Assembly (NCBI RefSeq): GCF_018991925.1
Contig: NW_024726235.1
Location: forward strand, 5,231,070 to 5,295,069
Direction: 5' to 3'
Length of the DNA stretch: 64,000 bases
Source: Homarus americanus
Lineage: Eukaryota > Arthropoda > Malacostraca > Decapoda > Nephropidae
Positions 47,031 to 58,629 of the stretch are shown piece after piece. The translations under genes and the position numbers were made by a program. The stretch's first letter is position 1, and each line of letters opens with the position of its first letter. The notes below the pieces were generated by a model. It was given only the letters and a program-made list of their open reading frames with translations. It searched no databases and was not told the origin of the DNA.

Positions 47031-47104
<74 letters not shown>
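47031..47104. repeat. (AC)n microsatellite
   Basis: About 37 AC units. Confidence 0.97.
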
Positions 47105-47106
<2 letters not shown>

Positions 47107-47169
47107 AAAACAATCCATTTGCGTGACTATGGGAGCGTCTCCAGGCATTCTCGTCAGTGTGCTCATCTC

Positions 47170-47540
47170 TTTTGAAGCTTCGTCAGTGTACAGGTGGATA
47201 ATGAAACTTGGTCGGTGTACAAGTGGATAATGAAGGTTGGTCGGTATACAAGTGGATAATGAAGGTTGGTCGGTGTACAAGTGGATAATGAAGGTTGGTC
47301 GGTGTACTTGTGGATAATACAGCTTCGTCAGGGTTCAAGTGGATAATGAAGCTTGGTCTGTGTTCAAGTGGATAATGAAGCTTCGTTAGTGTGCGTGTGG
47401 ATAATGAGCTTGGTCGGTGTCCAAGTGGATAATGAAGCTTGGTCGGTGTACTTGTGGATAATACAGCTTCGTCAGTGTACAGGTGGAAAATGCAGCTTGG
47501 TCAGTGTACAAGTGGAAATGAAGCTTCGTCAGTGTAAGGA
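47170..47540. repeat. 29-bp minisatellite, about 13 copies
   Basis: Unit ggtcggtgtacaagtggata plus atgaagctt, with variants cgtcagtgta, cttgtggata and atacagctt. Confidence 0.94.
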
Positions 47541-48130
47541 CTCCTGGGGTAAGGGCCACACTACACTGTCACAACACCAACACCAACAACACAAAACATC
47601 CTGGTGGATGAAGAGGAGCTATGCGCGCCATTCAGCGCCTTTTGTCGGTAGTTAAGACCTCACTGATTCCCGAGACAGCTTGTCCGCCATAAAGTCGGGC
47701 CATTAACACCTTGTCGGAGCGTCGGGTCGAGCGCCAGGCGGCGGTGGTGGTGGTGGTGGTGGTGCCCCTCGCCCGCCGCTAAGGCCATCACCGTCAGGCA
47801 GGAGACAAAGGACCAGCCTTGACAGGGCCTCCTTGGACCCCATTGATGGTCTGCTCCGTGACGGCCCAATGACGATAAACGCCGTCCTAATTATGATATC
47901 AACCAGGCGAGCGGAGACAACTGAGTGATAGACGCTGTTTTTCCTCCCGCCACCACCATCACCACTCTCTTCGGGAACTACAGACGGCGCAACAACACTC
48001 CACCGTCCACATCGTCCCTAGATCACCAGATTTGGTAACATCTTGTTTGTCATTTTATATCCTTTTCATCAGACAACACTAACATCATCCTAAACGAAAA
48101 GTACTGCCTTTGGAACCTGGACCCGGCGTG
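47541..48130. other. Unique GC-balanced island, no gene recognised
   Basis: Non-repetitive except (GGT)8 at 47740-47763. 47640-47920 is GC-richer than its surroundings and includes cctaattatgatatcaacc. The 69-codon minus-strand frame has no motif. It might be conserved noncoding DNA (inference). Confidence 0.4.
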
Positions 48131-48141
48131 TGTTGTGTGTG

Positions 48142-48210
<69 letters not shown>
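48131..48210. repeat. (GT)n microsatellite
   Basis: About 36 GT units preceded by gttgtgtgtgttg. Confidence 0.97.
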
Positions 48211-48211
<1 letters not shown>

Positions 48212-48578
48212 TGATGAGCCAGACCTGTGTGGTGTGTCCGTCTCCTGGTGGGGAGAAGATACCTAAATGCACTTTCTATGTCGTGCGACTTGTCCAGCCC
48301 GGTCTGTCGTCGCAGTATCATTTTAATGTAGTTTTCATTATAATTAGCTGATAATATGTAACTTTATAGCCTTACCCCACCGCTGGGCTGGTACGGCTCA
48401 GCCGCGTTGGGCCTCAGCGATCCTGGCGACCTTACCTGCCCGCCACGCTCAGTGATATATCGACGCTGTCAATTAATTGTCATTAGGGTTTTTAGGTGGA
48501 AATGTCAGCTCGGCTTAAAAGCCCAGCCAGCCCTGACGCCAAACCTTTTAGCGAGCGTTGTTCTCCTTCCCTTATTAG
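48211..48578. other. Unique island, no gene recognised
   Basis: Non-repetitive, with tgtcaattaattgtcatta at 48467-48485, which is close to a palindrome around aattaatt. No splice or coding evidence. Confidence 0.4.
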
Positions 48579-49010
48579 CCTCTGCTGCTGCTGCTGCTGC
48601 TGCTCTCTCCCTTCTGCTGCTATCTGCTTCCCTTCCTGCTGTACCGCCTCTGCTGCTGCTGCTGCTGCTACTCTCCTTTTGCTGCTACATCACACTGCTT
48701 CCCTTCCTGCTGTACCTCTGCTGCTGCTGCTGCTGCACTGCTCTCCCTTCTGCTGCTACATCACACTGCTTCCTTCCTGCTGTTGCCCTCTGCTGCTGCT
48801 GCTGCACTGCTCTCCCTTCTGCTGCTACATCACACTGCTTCCTTCCTGCTGCTGCCGCCTCTGCTGCTGCTGCTGCACCACTGCTCTCCCTTCTGCTGCT
48901 ACATCACACTGCTTCCCTTCCTGCTGTACCGCCTCTGCTGCTGCTGCTGCTGCTCTCCCTTCTGCTGCTACATCACACTGCTTCCCTTCCTGCCCACCAC
49001 TTGCTGCTGC
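48579..49010. repeat. ~70-bp CTG-rich minisatellite, 6 copies
   Basis: Each copy has a variable (CTG)n run, then ctcccttctgctgctacatc, acactgcttcc and cttcctgctgtac. Copies start near 48579, 48647, 48717, 48789, 48859 and 48932. The Ala/Leu/Cys-rich frames through it (up to 215 codons) are not accepted as genes. Confidence 0.92.
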
Positions 49011-49494
49011 CCATGATGTTGCACCAAGCTTGTTCTCCTCCCCAGCTGTTTTAGGGCCTGCTGCAGCTTCTCCTTCACTGTCTGCTAAGGCTGCTGTTGG
49101 TGCTCTTCAGACACTGTTGAGTCTGCAGTAGTCTGCTGATTCTGTCCTGTAAACTCATGTTGGGGAAATCCCTATGCTAAACCAGTCAGCAATACCTGTC
49201 TGTTTATCTGTCTGCTGCATAGTCACCACATTAACTTTGTTCCACCTGTTTTTAATGTTACTGTCCCGCAGGTCTCTGATGCTGTACCTTGCCTGTCTTT
49301 AGTACCTGTCTGCAATACTTTTCTTACAGTCTATTGCACCTTTCAGCTGTACCTGCCTGCTGTATACGTCAACAGTATGTGTCTGCTATACCTGTATGAA
49401 CTACCTGTTATCTGTGTTTCACTGTACCAATCGTGTACTCCTGTAACATTTTTTTCACTCAACATTTACTAAACACACTTGCTGTTCCTCCCCT
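49011..49494. other. Flank with scattered gctgtacc-like phrases
   Basis: Not a regular array, but ctgtacc(t/c), cctgtctg and ctgctgta recur at irregular spacing up to the start of the 25-bp array. It may be its decayed edge. Confidence 0.45.
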
Positions 49495-52400
49495 GTAGGT
49501 GTGCTGTACCTCCTGCTGAATATGCTGTACCCTCCTACTGAAGGTGTGCTGTGTACCCTCCCTGCTGAAGGTGTGCTGTACCCTCCCTGCTGAATGTGTG
49601 CTGTACCCTCCCTACTGAAGGTGTGCTGTACCCTCCCTGCTGAAGGTGTGCTGTACCCTCCCTGCTGAGGTGTGCTGTACCCTCCCTACTGAAGGTGTGC
49701 TGTACCCTCCCTACTGAAGATGTGCTGTACCCTCCCTGCTGAAGATGTGCTGTACCTCCTACTGAAGGTGCTGTACCCTCCCTACTGAAGATGTGCTGTA
49801 CCCTCCCTGCTGAAGGTGTGCTGTACCTCCCCTGCTGAAGGTGTGCTGTACCCTCTCTACTGAAGGTGTTGTGCCCTCCCTGCTGAAGGTGTGCTGTATC
49901 CTCCTGCTGAAGGTGTGCTGTACCCTCCCTACTGAAGGTGTGCTGTACCCTCCTGCTGAAGGTGTGCTGTACCCTCCCTACTGAAGGTGTGTGCCTCCTG
50001 CTGAAGGTGTGCTGTACCTCCCTGCTGAAATGTGCTGTGCCCTCTCTCTGCTGAAGGTGTTGTGCCCTCCTGCTGAAGGTGTGCTGTATCCTCCTGCTGA
50101 GTGTGCTGTACCCTCCCTACTGAAGGTGTGCTGTACCCTCCTGCTGAAGGTGTGCTGTACCCTCCCTACTGAAGGTGTGCTGTACCCTCCCTGCTGAAGG
50201 TGTGCTGTACCCTCCGTGCTGAGGTGTGCTGTCCCCTCCCTGCTCAGGTGTGTTGTGCCCTCCTGCTCAAGGTGTGCTGTGCCTCCCTGCTCAAGGTGTG
50301 CTGTGCCCTCCCTGCTCAAGGTGTGCTGTACCCTCCCTGCTCAGGTGTGCTGTACCCTCCCTGCTGAAGGTGTGCTGTGCCCTCCCTGCTCAAGGGTGTG
50401 CTGTGCCCTCCCTGCTCAAGGTGTGCTGTGCCCTCCTGCTCAAGGTGCTGTACCCTCCCTGCTCAGGTGTGCTGTACCCTCCCTGCTCAAGGTGTGCTGT
50501 ACCCTCCCTGCTCAGGTGTGCTGTTCCCTCCCTACTGAAGGTGTGCTGTACCCTCCCTGCTGAAGGTGTGCTGTGCCCTCCCTGCTCAAGGTGTGCTGCC
50601 CTCCCTGCTCAAGGTGTGCTGTACCCTCCCTGCTCAAGGTGTGCTGTGCCCTCCCTGCAGGTGTGCTGTACCCTCCTGCTCAAGGTGTGCTGTACCCTCC
50701 CTGCTCAAGGTGTGCTGTGCCCTCCCTGCTCAAGGTGTGCTGTACCCTCCTGCTCAGGTGGCTGTGCCCTCCTGCTCAGGTGTGTGCCCTCCCTGCTCAA
50801 GGTGTGCTGTACCTCCCTGCTGAAGGTGTGCTGTACCTCCTGCTGAAGGTGTGCTGCCTCCCTGCTGGTGTGCTGTACCCTCCCTGCTGAAGGTGTGCTG
50901 TGCCCTCCCTACTGAAGGTGTGCTGCCCTCCCCTGCTGAAGGTGTGCTGTACCCTCCCTGCTGAAGGTGTGCTGTGCCCTCCCTGCTGAAGGTGTGCTGC
51001 CTCCCTGCTGGTGTGCTGTGCCCTCTGGGTGTGCTGTTCCCTCCCTGCTGAAGGTGTGCTGTACCCTCCCTGCTGAGTGTGTGCTGCCCTCCCTACTGAA
51101 GGTGTGCTGTACCCTCCCTACTGCAGGTGTGCTGTACCCCCCTGCTGAAGGTGTGCTGTACCCCCCTACTGAAGGTGTGCTGTACCCTCCCTGCTCAGGG
51201 TGTGCTGCCCTCCCTGCTGAGTGTGCTGTACCCTCCCACTCAGAGGTGTTGTGCCCTCCCTGCTGAAGGTGTGCTGTACCCTCCCTGCTGAAGGTGTGCT
51301 GTACCCTCCCTGCTGAAGTGTGCTGTACCCCCCCTGCTGAAGGTGTGCTGCCCTCCCTGCTGAGGTGTGCTGTACCTCCCTGCTCAAGGTGTGCTGTACC
51401 CTCCCTGCTCAGGTGTGCTTACCCTCCCCTGCTGAAGGTGTGCTGTACCCTCCCTGCTGAAGGTGTGCTGTACCCTCCCTGCCCAGGTGTGCTGTACCTC
51501 CCTGCTGAGGTGTGCTGTGCCCTCCCTGCCCAAGGTGTGCTGTGCCCTCCCTGCCCAAGGTGTGCTGTGCCTCTGCCCAGGTGTGCTGCTCCCTGCTGAA
51601 GGTGTGCTGTACCCTCCTGCAGTGCCCTCCCTGCCCAAGGTGTGCTGTACCCTCCCTGCTCAGGTGTGCTGTGCCCTCCCTGCCCAAGGTGGGCCGCCCC
51701 TCCCTGCCAGGTGTGCTGTACCCTCCTGCTCAGGTGCTGTACCTCCCTGCCCAGGTGTGCTGTCCTCCTGCTCAAGGTGTGCTGTACCCTCCCTGCTCAA
51801 AGTGTGCTGTACCCTCCCTGCCCAAGGTGTGCTGTACCCTCCCTGCTGAAGGTGTGCTGTACCCTCCCTGCCCAGGTGTGCTGTACCCTCCTGCCCAGGT
51901 GTGCTGTACCTCCCTGCCCAGGTGTGCTGTGCCTCCCTGCTGAGGGTGCTGTGCCCTCCCTGCTGCCAGGTGTGCTGTGCCCTCCCTGCCTGGTGCTGTG
52001 CCCTCCCTGCCCAAGGTGTGCTGTCCCCTGGTGCTGCCCTCCTGCCCAGGTGTGCTGTGCCCTCCCTGCTGAGAGGTGTGCTGTGCCCTCCTGCTCAGGT
52101 GTGCTGTGCCTCCTGCCCAAGGTGTGCTGTGCCCTCCCTGCTGAAGGTGTGCTGTACCCTCCCTGCTGAAGGTGTGCTGTACCCTCCCTGCCCAAGGTGT
52201 GCTGCCTCCCTGCTGAAGGTGTGCTGTACCCTCTGCCCAAGGTGTGCTGTACCCTCCCTGCCCAAGGTGTGCTGTACCCTCCTGCCTGGTGTGCTGTACC
52301 CTCCCTGCTGAAGGTGTGCTGTGCCTCCTGCCCAGGTGTGCTGTGCCTCCTGCCCAAGGTGTGCTGTACCTCCTGCTCAGGTGTGCTGCCCTCCTGCCCA

Positions 52401-55400
52401 AGGTGTGCTGTACCCTCCCTGCCCAAGGTGTGCTGTGCCCTCCCTGCTCAAGGTGTGCTGTGCCCTCCTGCCCAAGGTGTGCTGCCCTCCCTGCTGAAGG
52501 TGTGCTGTGCCCTCCCCTACTGGGTGTGCTGTCCTCCCTGCTCGGTGTGCTGCCCTGCCAGGTGTGCTCCTCCCTCTGCTGAGGTGTGCTGTACCCTCCC
52601 GCCCAGGTGTGTGTGCCCCTCCCTGCCCAAGGTGTGCTGTGCCCTCCTGCCCAGGTGTGCTGTGCCTCACAGGTGTGCTGTCCTGCCCAAGGTGTGCTGT
52701 ACCTCCCCTGCTCAAGGTGTGCTGTACCCTCCCTGCCCAAGTGTGCTGTGCCCTCCCCTGCCCAGGTGTGCTGTACCCTCCCTGCTCAAGGTGTGCTGTG
52801 CCCTCCTGCTCAAGGTGTGCTTGCCCTCCCTGCTGAAGGTGTGCTGTGCCTCCCTGCCCAAGGTGTGCTGTGCCCTCCCTGCTCAGGGTGTGCTGTACCT
52901 CCCTGCCCAAGGTGCTGTACCCTCCCTGCTCAGGTGTGCTGTACCCTCCCTGCCCAGGTGTGCTGTACCCTCCCTGCTCAAGGTGTGCTGTAGCCCTCCC
53001 TGCTCAAGTGTGCTGTGCCTCCCTGCCCAAGGTGTGCTGTACCCTCCCTGCCCAGAGTGTGCTGTACCCTCCCTGCTGAGGTGTGCTGTGCCCTCCCTGC
53101 CCAGGTGTGCTGTCCTCCCCAGGTGTGCTGTACCCTCCCTGCTCAGGTGCTGTGCCCTCCCTGCCCAGGTGTGCTGCCCTCCCTGCTCAAGGTGTGCTGT
53201 GCCCTCCTGCTCCAAGGGTGTGCTCTGTGCCCTCCCTGCCCAGGTGTGCTGCCTCCTGCTCAAGGTGTGCTGCCCTCCCTGCTCAAGGTGTGCTGTACCC
53301 TCCCCTGCCCAGGTGTGCTGTGCCCTCCCTGCTCAAGGTGTGCTGCCCTCCTGCCCAAGGTGCTGTGCCTCCCTCGCTGAAGGTGTGCTCCCTCCTGCTC
53401 AGGTGTGCTGTACCCTCCCTGCTCAGGTGTGCTGTGCCCTCCCCCCAAGGTGTGCTGTACCCTCCTGCTCAAGGTGTGCTGTACCCTCCCTGCTCAAGGT
53501 GTGCTGTGCCCTCCCTGCTCAAGGTGTGCTGTACCCTCCCTGCCCAAGGTGTGCTGTACCCTCCTGCCCAGGTGTGCTGTGCCTCCCCTGCCCAAGGTGT
53601 GTGCCTCCCTGCAGGTGTGCTGTGCCCTCCCTGCTGAAGGTGTGCTGTACCCTCCCTGCCCAAGGTGTGCTGTACCCCTCCCTGCCCAAGGTGTGCTGTG
53701 CCCTCTGCTGAAGGTGTGCTGTACCCTCCCTGCTCAAGGTGTGCTGTACCCTCCCTGCTCAAGGTGTGCTGTACCCCCTCCCTGCTGAAGGTGTGCTGTA
53801 CCCTCCTGTAAGGTGTGCCCTCCCTGCCCAAGGGTGCTGTACCTCCCTGCTCAAGGTGTGCTGTACCCTCCCTGCCCAAGGTGTGCTGTACCCCTCCTGC
53901 TCAAGGTGTGCTGTACCCTCCCTGCTCAAGGTGTGCTGTGCCCTCCCTGCTGAAGGTGTACCCTCCCTGCTCAAGGTGTGCTGCCTCCCCTGCCCAGGTG
54001 TGCTGTACCCTCCCCTGCTCAGGTGTGCTGTACCCCTCCCTGCCCAGGTGTGCTGTGCCTCCCTGCCCCAGGTGTGCTGTACCCTCCCTGCTCAGGTGGC
54101 CTTACCCTCCCTGCTGAAGGTGTGCTGTGCCCTCCCTGCTCAGGTGTGCTGTGCCCTCCTGCCCAGGGTGTGCGCCCTCCTGCTGAGGTGTGTGCTGTAC
54201 CCTCCCTGCCCAAGGTGTGCTGTGCCCTCCCTGCCCAAGGTGTGCTGTGCCCTCCCTGCCCAAGGTGTGCTGTACCCTCCTGCTCAAGGTGTGCTGTACC
54301 CTCCTGCTCAAGGTGTGCTGTACCCTCCCTGCTGAGGTGTGCTGTGCCTCCTGCCCAAGGTGTGCTGTGCCTCCCTGCCCAAGGTGTGCTGTACCCTCCC
54401 TGCTCAAGGTGTGCTCACCCTCCCTGCTCAAGGTGTGCTGTACCCTCCCTGCTCAAGGTGTGCTGCCTCCCTGAAAGTGTGCTGTACCTCCTGCCCAAGG
54501 TGTGCTGTACCCCTCCCTGCTGAAGGTGTGCTGTGCCCTCCTGCCCAAGGTGTGCTGTGCCCTCCCTGCCCAAGGTGGCTGCCCTCCCTGCTCAAGGTGT
54601 GCTGTACCCTCCCTGCCCAAGGTGTGCTGTACCTCCCTGCTGAGGTGTGCTGTGCCTCCCTGCCCAAGTGTGCCAGCACCCTGCTCAAGGTGTGCTGCAC
54701 CCTCCCTGCTCCAAGGTGTGCTGCTACCCTCCCTGCTGAAGGTGTGCTGTACCCTCCTGCTCAAGGTGTGCTGTACCCTCCCTGCCCAAGGTGTGCTGAC
54801 CCTCCCTGCTCAGTGCTGTACCCTCCTGCAGTGTGCTGGGTACCCTCCCTGCTCAGGTGTGTGTACCCTCCTGCCTAGGTGTGCTGTACCTCTGCTCAAG
54901 TGTGCTGTACCTCCCTGCTCAAGGTGTGCTGTACCCTCCCCTGCTGAGGCTGTGCCTCCCTGCTCAGGTGTGCTGTACCCTCCCTGCCCAAGGTGTGCTG
55001 TACCCTCCCTGCTGAAGGTGTGCTGTACCCTCCCCTGCCCAGGTGTGCTGTACCCTCCCTGCTCAGGTGTGCTGTACCCTCCCTGCTCAAGGTGTGCTGT
55101 ACCCTCCTGCTGAAGGTGTGCTTCCCCCTCCCTGCTGAAGGTGTGCTGTGCCTCCCCCTGCTCAAGGTGTGCTGTACCCTCCCCTGCCCAAGGTGTGCTG
55201 CACTCCTGCTCAGGTGGTGTGCTGTCCCTCCTGCCAAGGTGTGCTGCTCCTGCCCAGGTGTGCTGTGCCCCTGCTGAAGGTGTGCACCCTCCTGCCCAAG
55301 GTGTGTGCTGTACCTCCCTGCCCAGGTGTGCTGTACCCCTCCCTGCCCAAGGTGCTGGCACCCTGCCCAGAGGTGCTGTACCCTCCTGCTCAAGGTGTGC

Positions 55401-57288
55401 TTGCACCTCCCTGCCCAGGTGTGGTGCGCTGTGCCCCCTGCCTGCTGTGTGCTGTCCTCCTGCTCAAGGTGTGCTGTACCTCCCTGCCCAAGGTGTGCTG
55501 TACCCTCCCTGCTCGTGTGCTGGCCCTGCTGGTGCCTCCCTGCTCAAGGTGTGCTGTACCCTCCCTGCCCAAGGTGTGCTGTGCCCTCCCTGCCCAAGGT
55601 GTGCTGTACCCTCCCTGCCCAAGGTGTGCTGTACCCTCCCTGCTGAAGGTGTGCTGTACCCTGCCCTGCCCCCTGCAAGGTGTGCTGCACCCTCCCTGCC
55701 CAAGTGTGTGCTGTATCCCTCCCTGCTGTGTGCTGTACCCTCCCTGCTCAAGTGTGCTGTGCCTCCCTCTGGGGTGTGCTGTACCTCCCTGCCTGCTGGG
55801 TACCCTCCTGCTGAAGGTGTGCTGTATCTCCTGCTCACATGTGTGCTGCACCCCTGCTCAAGGTGTGCTGTACCCTCCCCTGCCTTGCTGTGTGTGCCGC
55901 ACCCCTCCCTGCCCAAGGTGTGCTGTGCCCTCCCTGCCCAAGGTGTGCTGTCCCTCCCCTGCTGAAGGTGTGCTGTGCTCTCCCTGCCCAAGGTGTGCTT
56001 GCACCCCTCCTGCCCAAGGTGTGCTGTCCTCCCGCCCAAGGTGTGCTGTACCCCTGCCAGGGGTGCTGTCCCTCCCTGCCCAAGGTGTGCTGTGCCCTCC
56101 CCTGCCCAAGGTGTGTGCTGCACCCTCCTGCCCATGCTGTACCCTCCCTGCCCAAGGTGTGCTGTGTTGCCCTCCCCTGCCCAAGTGTGCTGTTCTCCCC
56201 TGCTCAGAGCTGTACCCTCCCTGCCCATAGGCTGCTCCCTCCCCTGCTGAACGCTGTGTGTGCTGTACCCTGCTGAAGGTGTGCTGTGCCCTCCCTGCCC
56301 AAGGTGTTGTGTTGCCCCCCTGCCCAAGGTGTGCTGTACTCTCCCCCTGCCCAAGGTGTGCTGTAAAATCTCTGCTGAAGGTGTGTTGTACCCTTCCCTG
56401 CCCAGGTGTGCTGTGCCCTCCTGCTGTTGGTGTGTGTTGCACCCTCCTGCTGAAGGTGTGCTACCTCCTGCTGAAGGTGTGTGCTGCCTCCCTGCCGTGG
56501 CTGCGTGTGGTGTGCCTGCCTGCTGCGTGCTGTACCCTCCCTGTCCAAGGTGCTGCACTCTCCCTGCCCAGGTGTGGCCAGCTCCCTGCTCCAGGTGTGT
56601 TGTACCCTGCTGAAGGTGTGCTGTAGCCCTCCCTGCCCTGTTGGTGTGTGTTGCCTCCCCTGCTCAGGTGTGCTGTACCCTCCCTTTGCCCAAGGTGTGC
56701 TTGCACCTCCCCTGCCCAAGGTGTGCTGTACCCCCTGCCCACAGGTGTGTGCTGTAATCTCCCTGCCCAAGGTGTGTTGTACCCTCCTGCCCAAGGTGTG
56801 GCTGTACCCCGGCCCAAGGTGTGTTGTACCCCTCCCCTGCCCAAGGTGTGAAGCAGCACTCCCCTTGCTGAAGGTGTGTTGCACCCTCCCTGCTGAAGGC
56901 TGCGTGTGTTGTACCCTCCCTGCCCAAGGTGTGGCCAGGCCCTCCCCACCCAAGGTGTGTGTTGTACCCTCCCTGCCCAAGTGTGCTATGCACCCTCCCT
57001 GCTGAAGGTGTACAGCCCTCCCTGCCCAAGGTGTACAGGCCCTGCCCAAGGTAAAGCATACCCTCCTGCTGACAGTGTGTGCTAAAATCTCCCTGCCCAA
57101 GGTGTGTGTTGCACCTCCCTGCCTGGGTGGTGTGCTGTACCCTCCCCTGCCCAAGGTGTGTTGCACCCTCCCTGCCCAAGGTGTGCCACCCTCCCTGGCC
57201 CAAGGTGTGCTGTACCCTCCCTGCCCAAGGTGTGCTGTACCCCTGCCCAAGGTGTGTGCTGCACCCTCCCTGCCCAAGGTGTGCTGTA
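49495..57288. repeat. 7.8-kb array of a 25-bp unit, about 300 copies
   Basis: Unit gtgtgctgtaccctccctgc plus a variable last five bases: tgaag, tcaag or ccaag; tac alternates with tgc in the middle. Unit length 25 gives a 75-nt frame cycle, hence Cys/Pro/Leu-rich frames of up to 504 codons on the plus strand and about 360 on the minus strand. Single-base losses in CCC runs are frequent. The array is cut by an assembly gap at its right end, so the true length is unknown. Confidence 0.97.
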
Positions 57289-57388
57289 NNNNNNNNNNNN
57301 NNNNNNNNNNNNNNNNNNNNNNNNNNNNNNNNNNNNNNNNNNNNNNNNNNNNNNNNNNNNNNNNNNNNNNNNNNNNNNNNNNNNNNNN
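57289..57388. other. Assembly gap (100 N)
   Basis: Exactly 100 N, a size commonly used as a placeholder for a gap of unknown length. Confidence 0.99.
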
Positions 57389-57495
57389 TGGCAGTGGGGT
57401 GTTGTCAGTGGAGTGTTCTCAGTGTGGGTGTTGGCAGTGGGGTGTTGTCAGTGGAGTGTTCTCAGTGGGTGTTGTCAGTGGAGTGTTGCAGTGGA
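57389..57495. repeat. Short GTGTTGTCAGTGG-type repeat right of the gap
   Basis: gtgttgtcagtggagtgttc and ggcagtggggtgttgtcagt recur about three times (~18-22 bp sub-units). It differs from the 25-bp array on the left. Confidence 0.85.
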
Positions 57496-57546
57496 TTTGT
57501 CAGAGGAGAAATGCAAAAAAAAATTCCAGGAATAAAATTAAAGCAT

Positions 57547-57586
<40 letters not shown>

Positions 57587-58013
57587 TGTGTGTACGCGTG
57601 ACTAGCTGCGTCTTTGTAGGAATAATAATGCACACACACACACAACACAACACACGACAGGTAAATGAACACCTTTTTTATCAGCAGCGCTAATCTTAAT
57701 ACCATACTGTAGTGTAACATAGGTGTACTGTACCTTCCATGTGGGTGTAAAAGTTGTTCTAAATGCATATCAACAAATGAACACACAACCAGCCATTAAA
57801 AGTCGCTACATACATGATACCCGGAGGGAATAAATTAAAAACATAAAAATAAATAAATAATAATCCCCCATTAAATTGAAATATATTTAACATCATTCCC
57901 ATATTTGCATTGTCATCCCAGGAGATTTATCATACGCTCGAGACCAGGATGATTTTAAATTTGTTTTTCCTCATGGTGGGTATTATTGATTGCATATATA
58001 ACTCAGGGAGATG

Positions 58014-58044
<31 letters not shown>

Positions 58045-58629
58045 AGGATCTGATGAAGTTTGCGGTAAATATAAGTAACAGAATCATGTCAGAGAGGCAA
58101 GACGAATGGGTCCTAATGGGTGTAATAACCCATTGAAAATTACCCACCAGCTGCCAGACGCCGCTACTGAATTATCTCCCCCGAGAGTCAAATGTAAACA
58201 CGAGTTGTAGCCTGGGAACGTGTAAGTGTGTTTGTGGGCGTTGTTATTCTATTGTTTACTCAGGGTAAAACATAACCTGACACGTTGAGTATGTATTGGT
58301 GGTCAGGATGTTGTTGTTATTTGTCGAGTGTAAACAAAATATATACTTACCTGGGAACCTTTTTATTTTGTAATGGAGGTGTTGTTATCGTTCAATCAGT
58401 ATATAAACACAAACATTATATACAGTTAATCATAAGAACTTGTTCACTTTTTCGTGATACCAAAAGGCAGAAGATAACAACACTGAGTCCATCCAACAAT
58501 GAAAAAAGTCAGGTTTATTTGTCACGAGTCGATACAAGATGAACACAACGCCTAACAAGTCACCTCCGAGTCACACCAACACACCCACAACTTCTTACCT
58601 GTTTTAATCTCTGTAACTATGTAATGTAT
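57496..58629. other. Unique DNA with (GT)n and (CA)n
   Basis: GT at about 57549-57585, CA at 57631-57645 and 58017-58043. 58100-58270 is non-repetitive. The 85-codon frame at 58285 has no recognised motif. Confidence 0.55.

Noticed and set aside
49495..57288. CRISPR array or phage-like repeat locus
   Set aside because: The 25-bp units are directly adjacent with no spacers, there are no cas genes, and the setting is eukaryotic.
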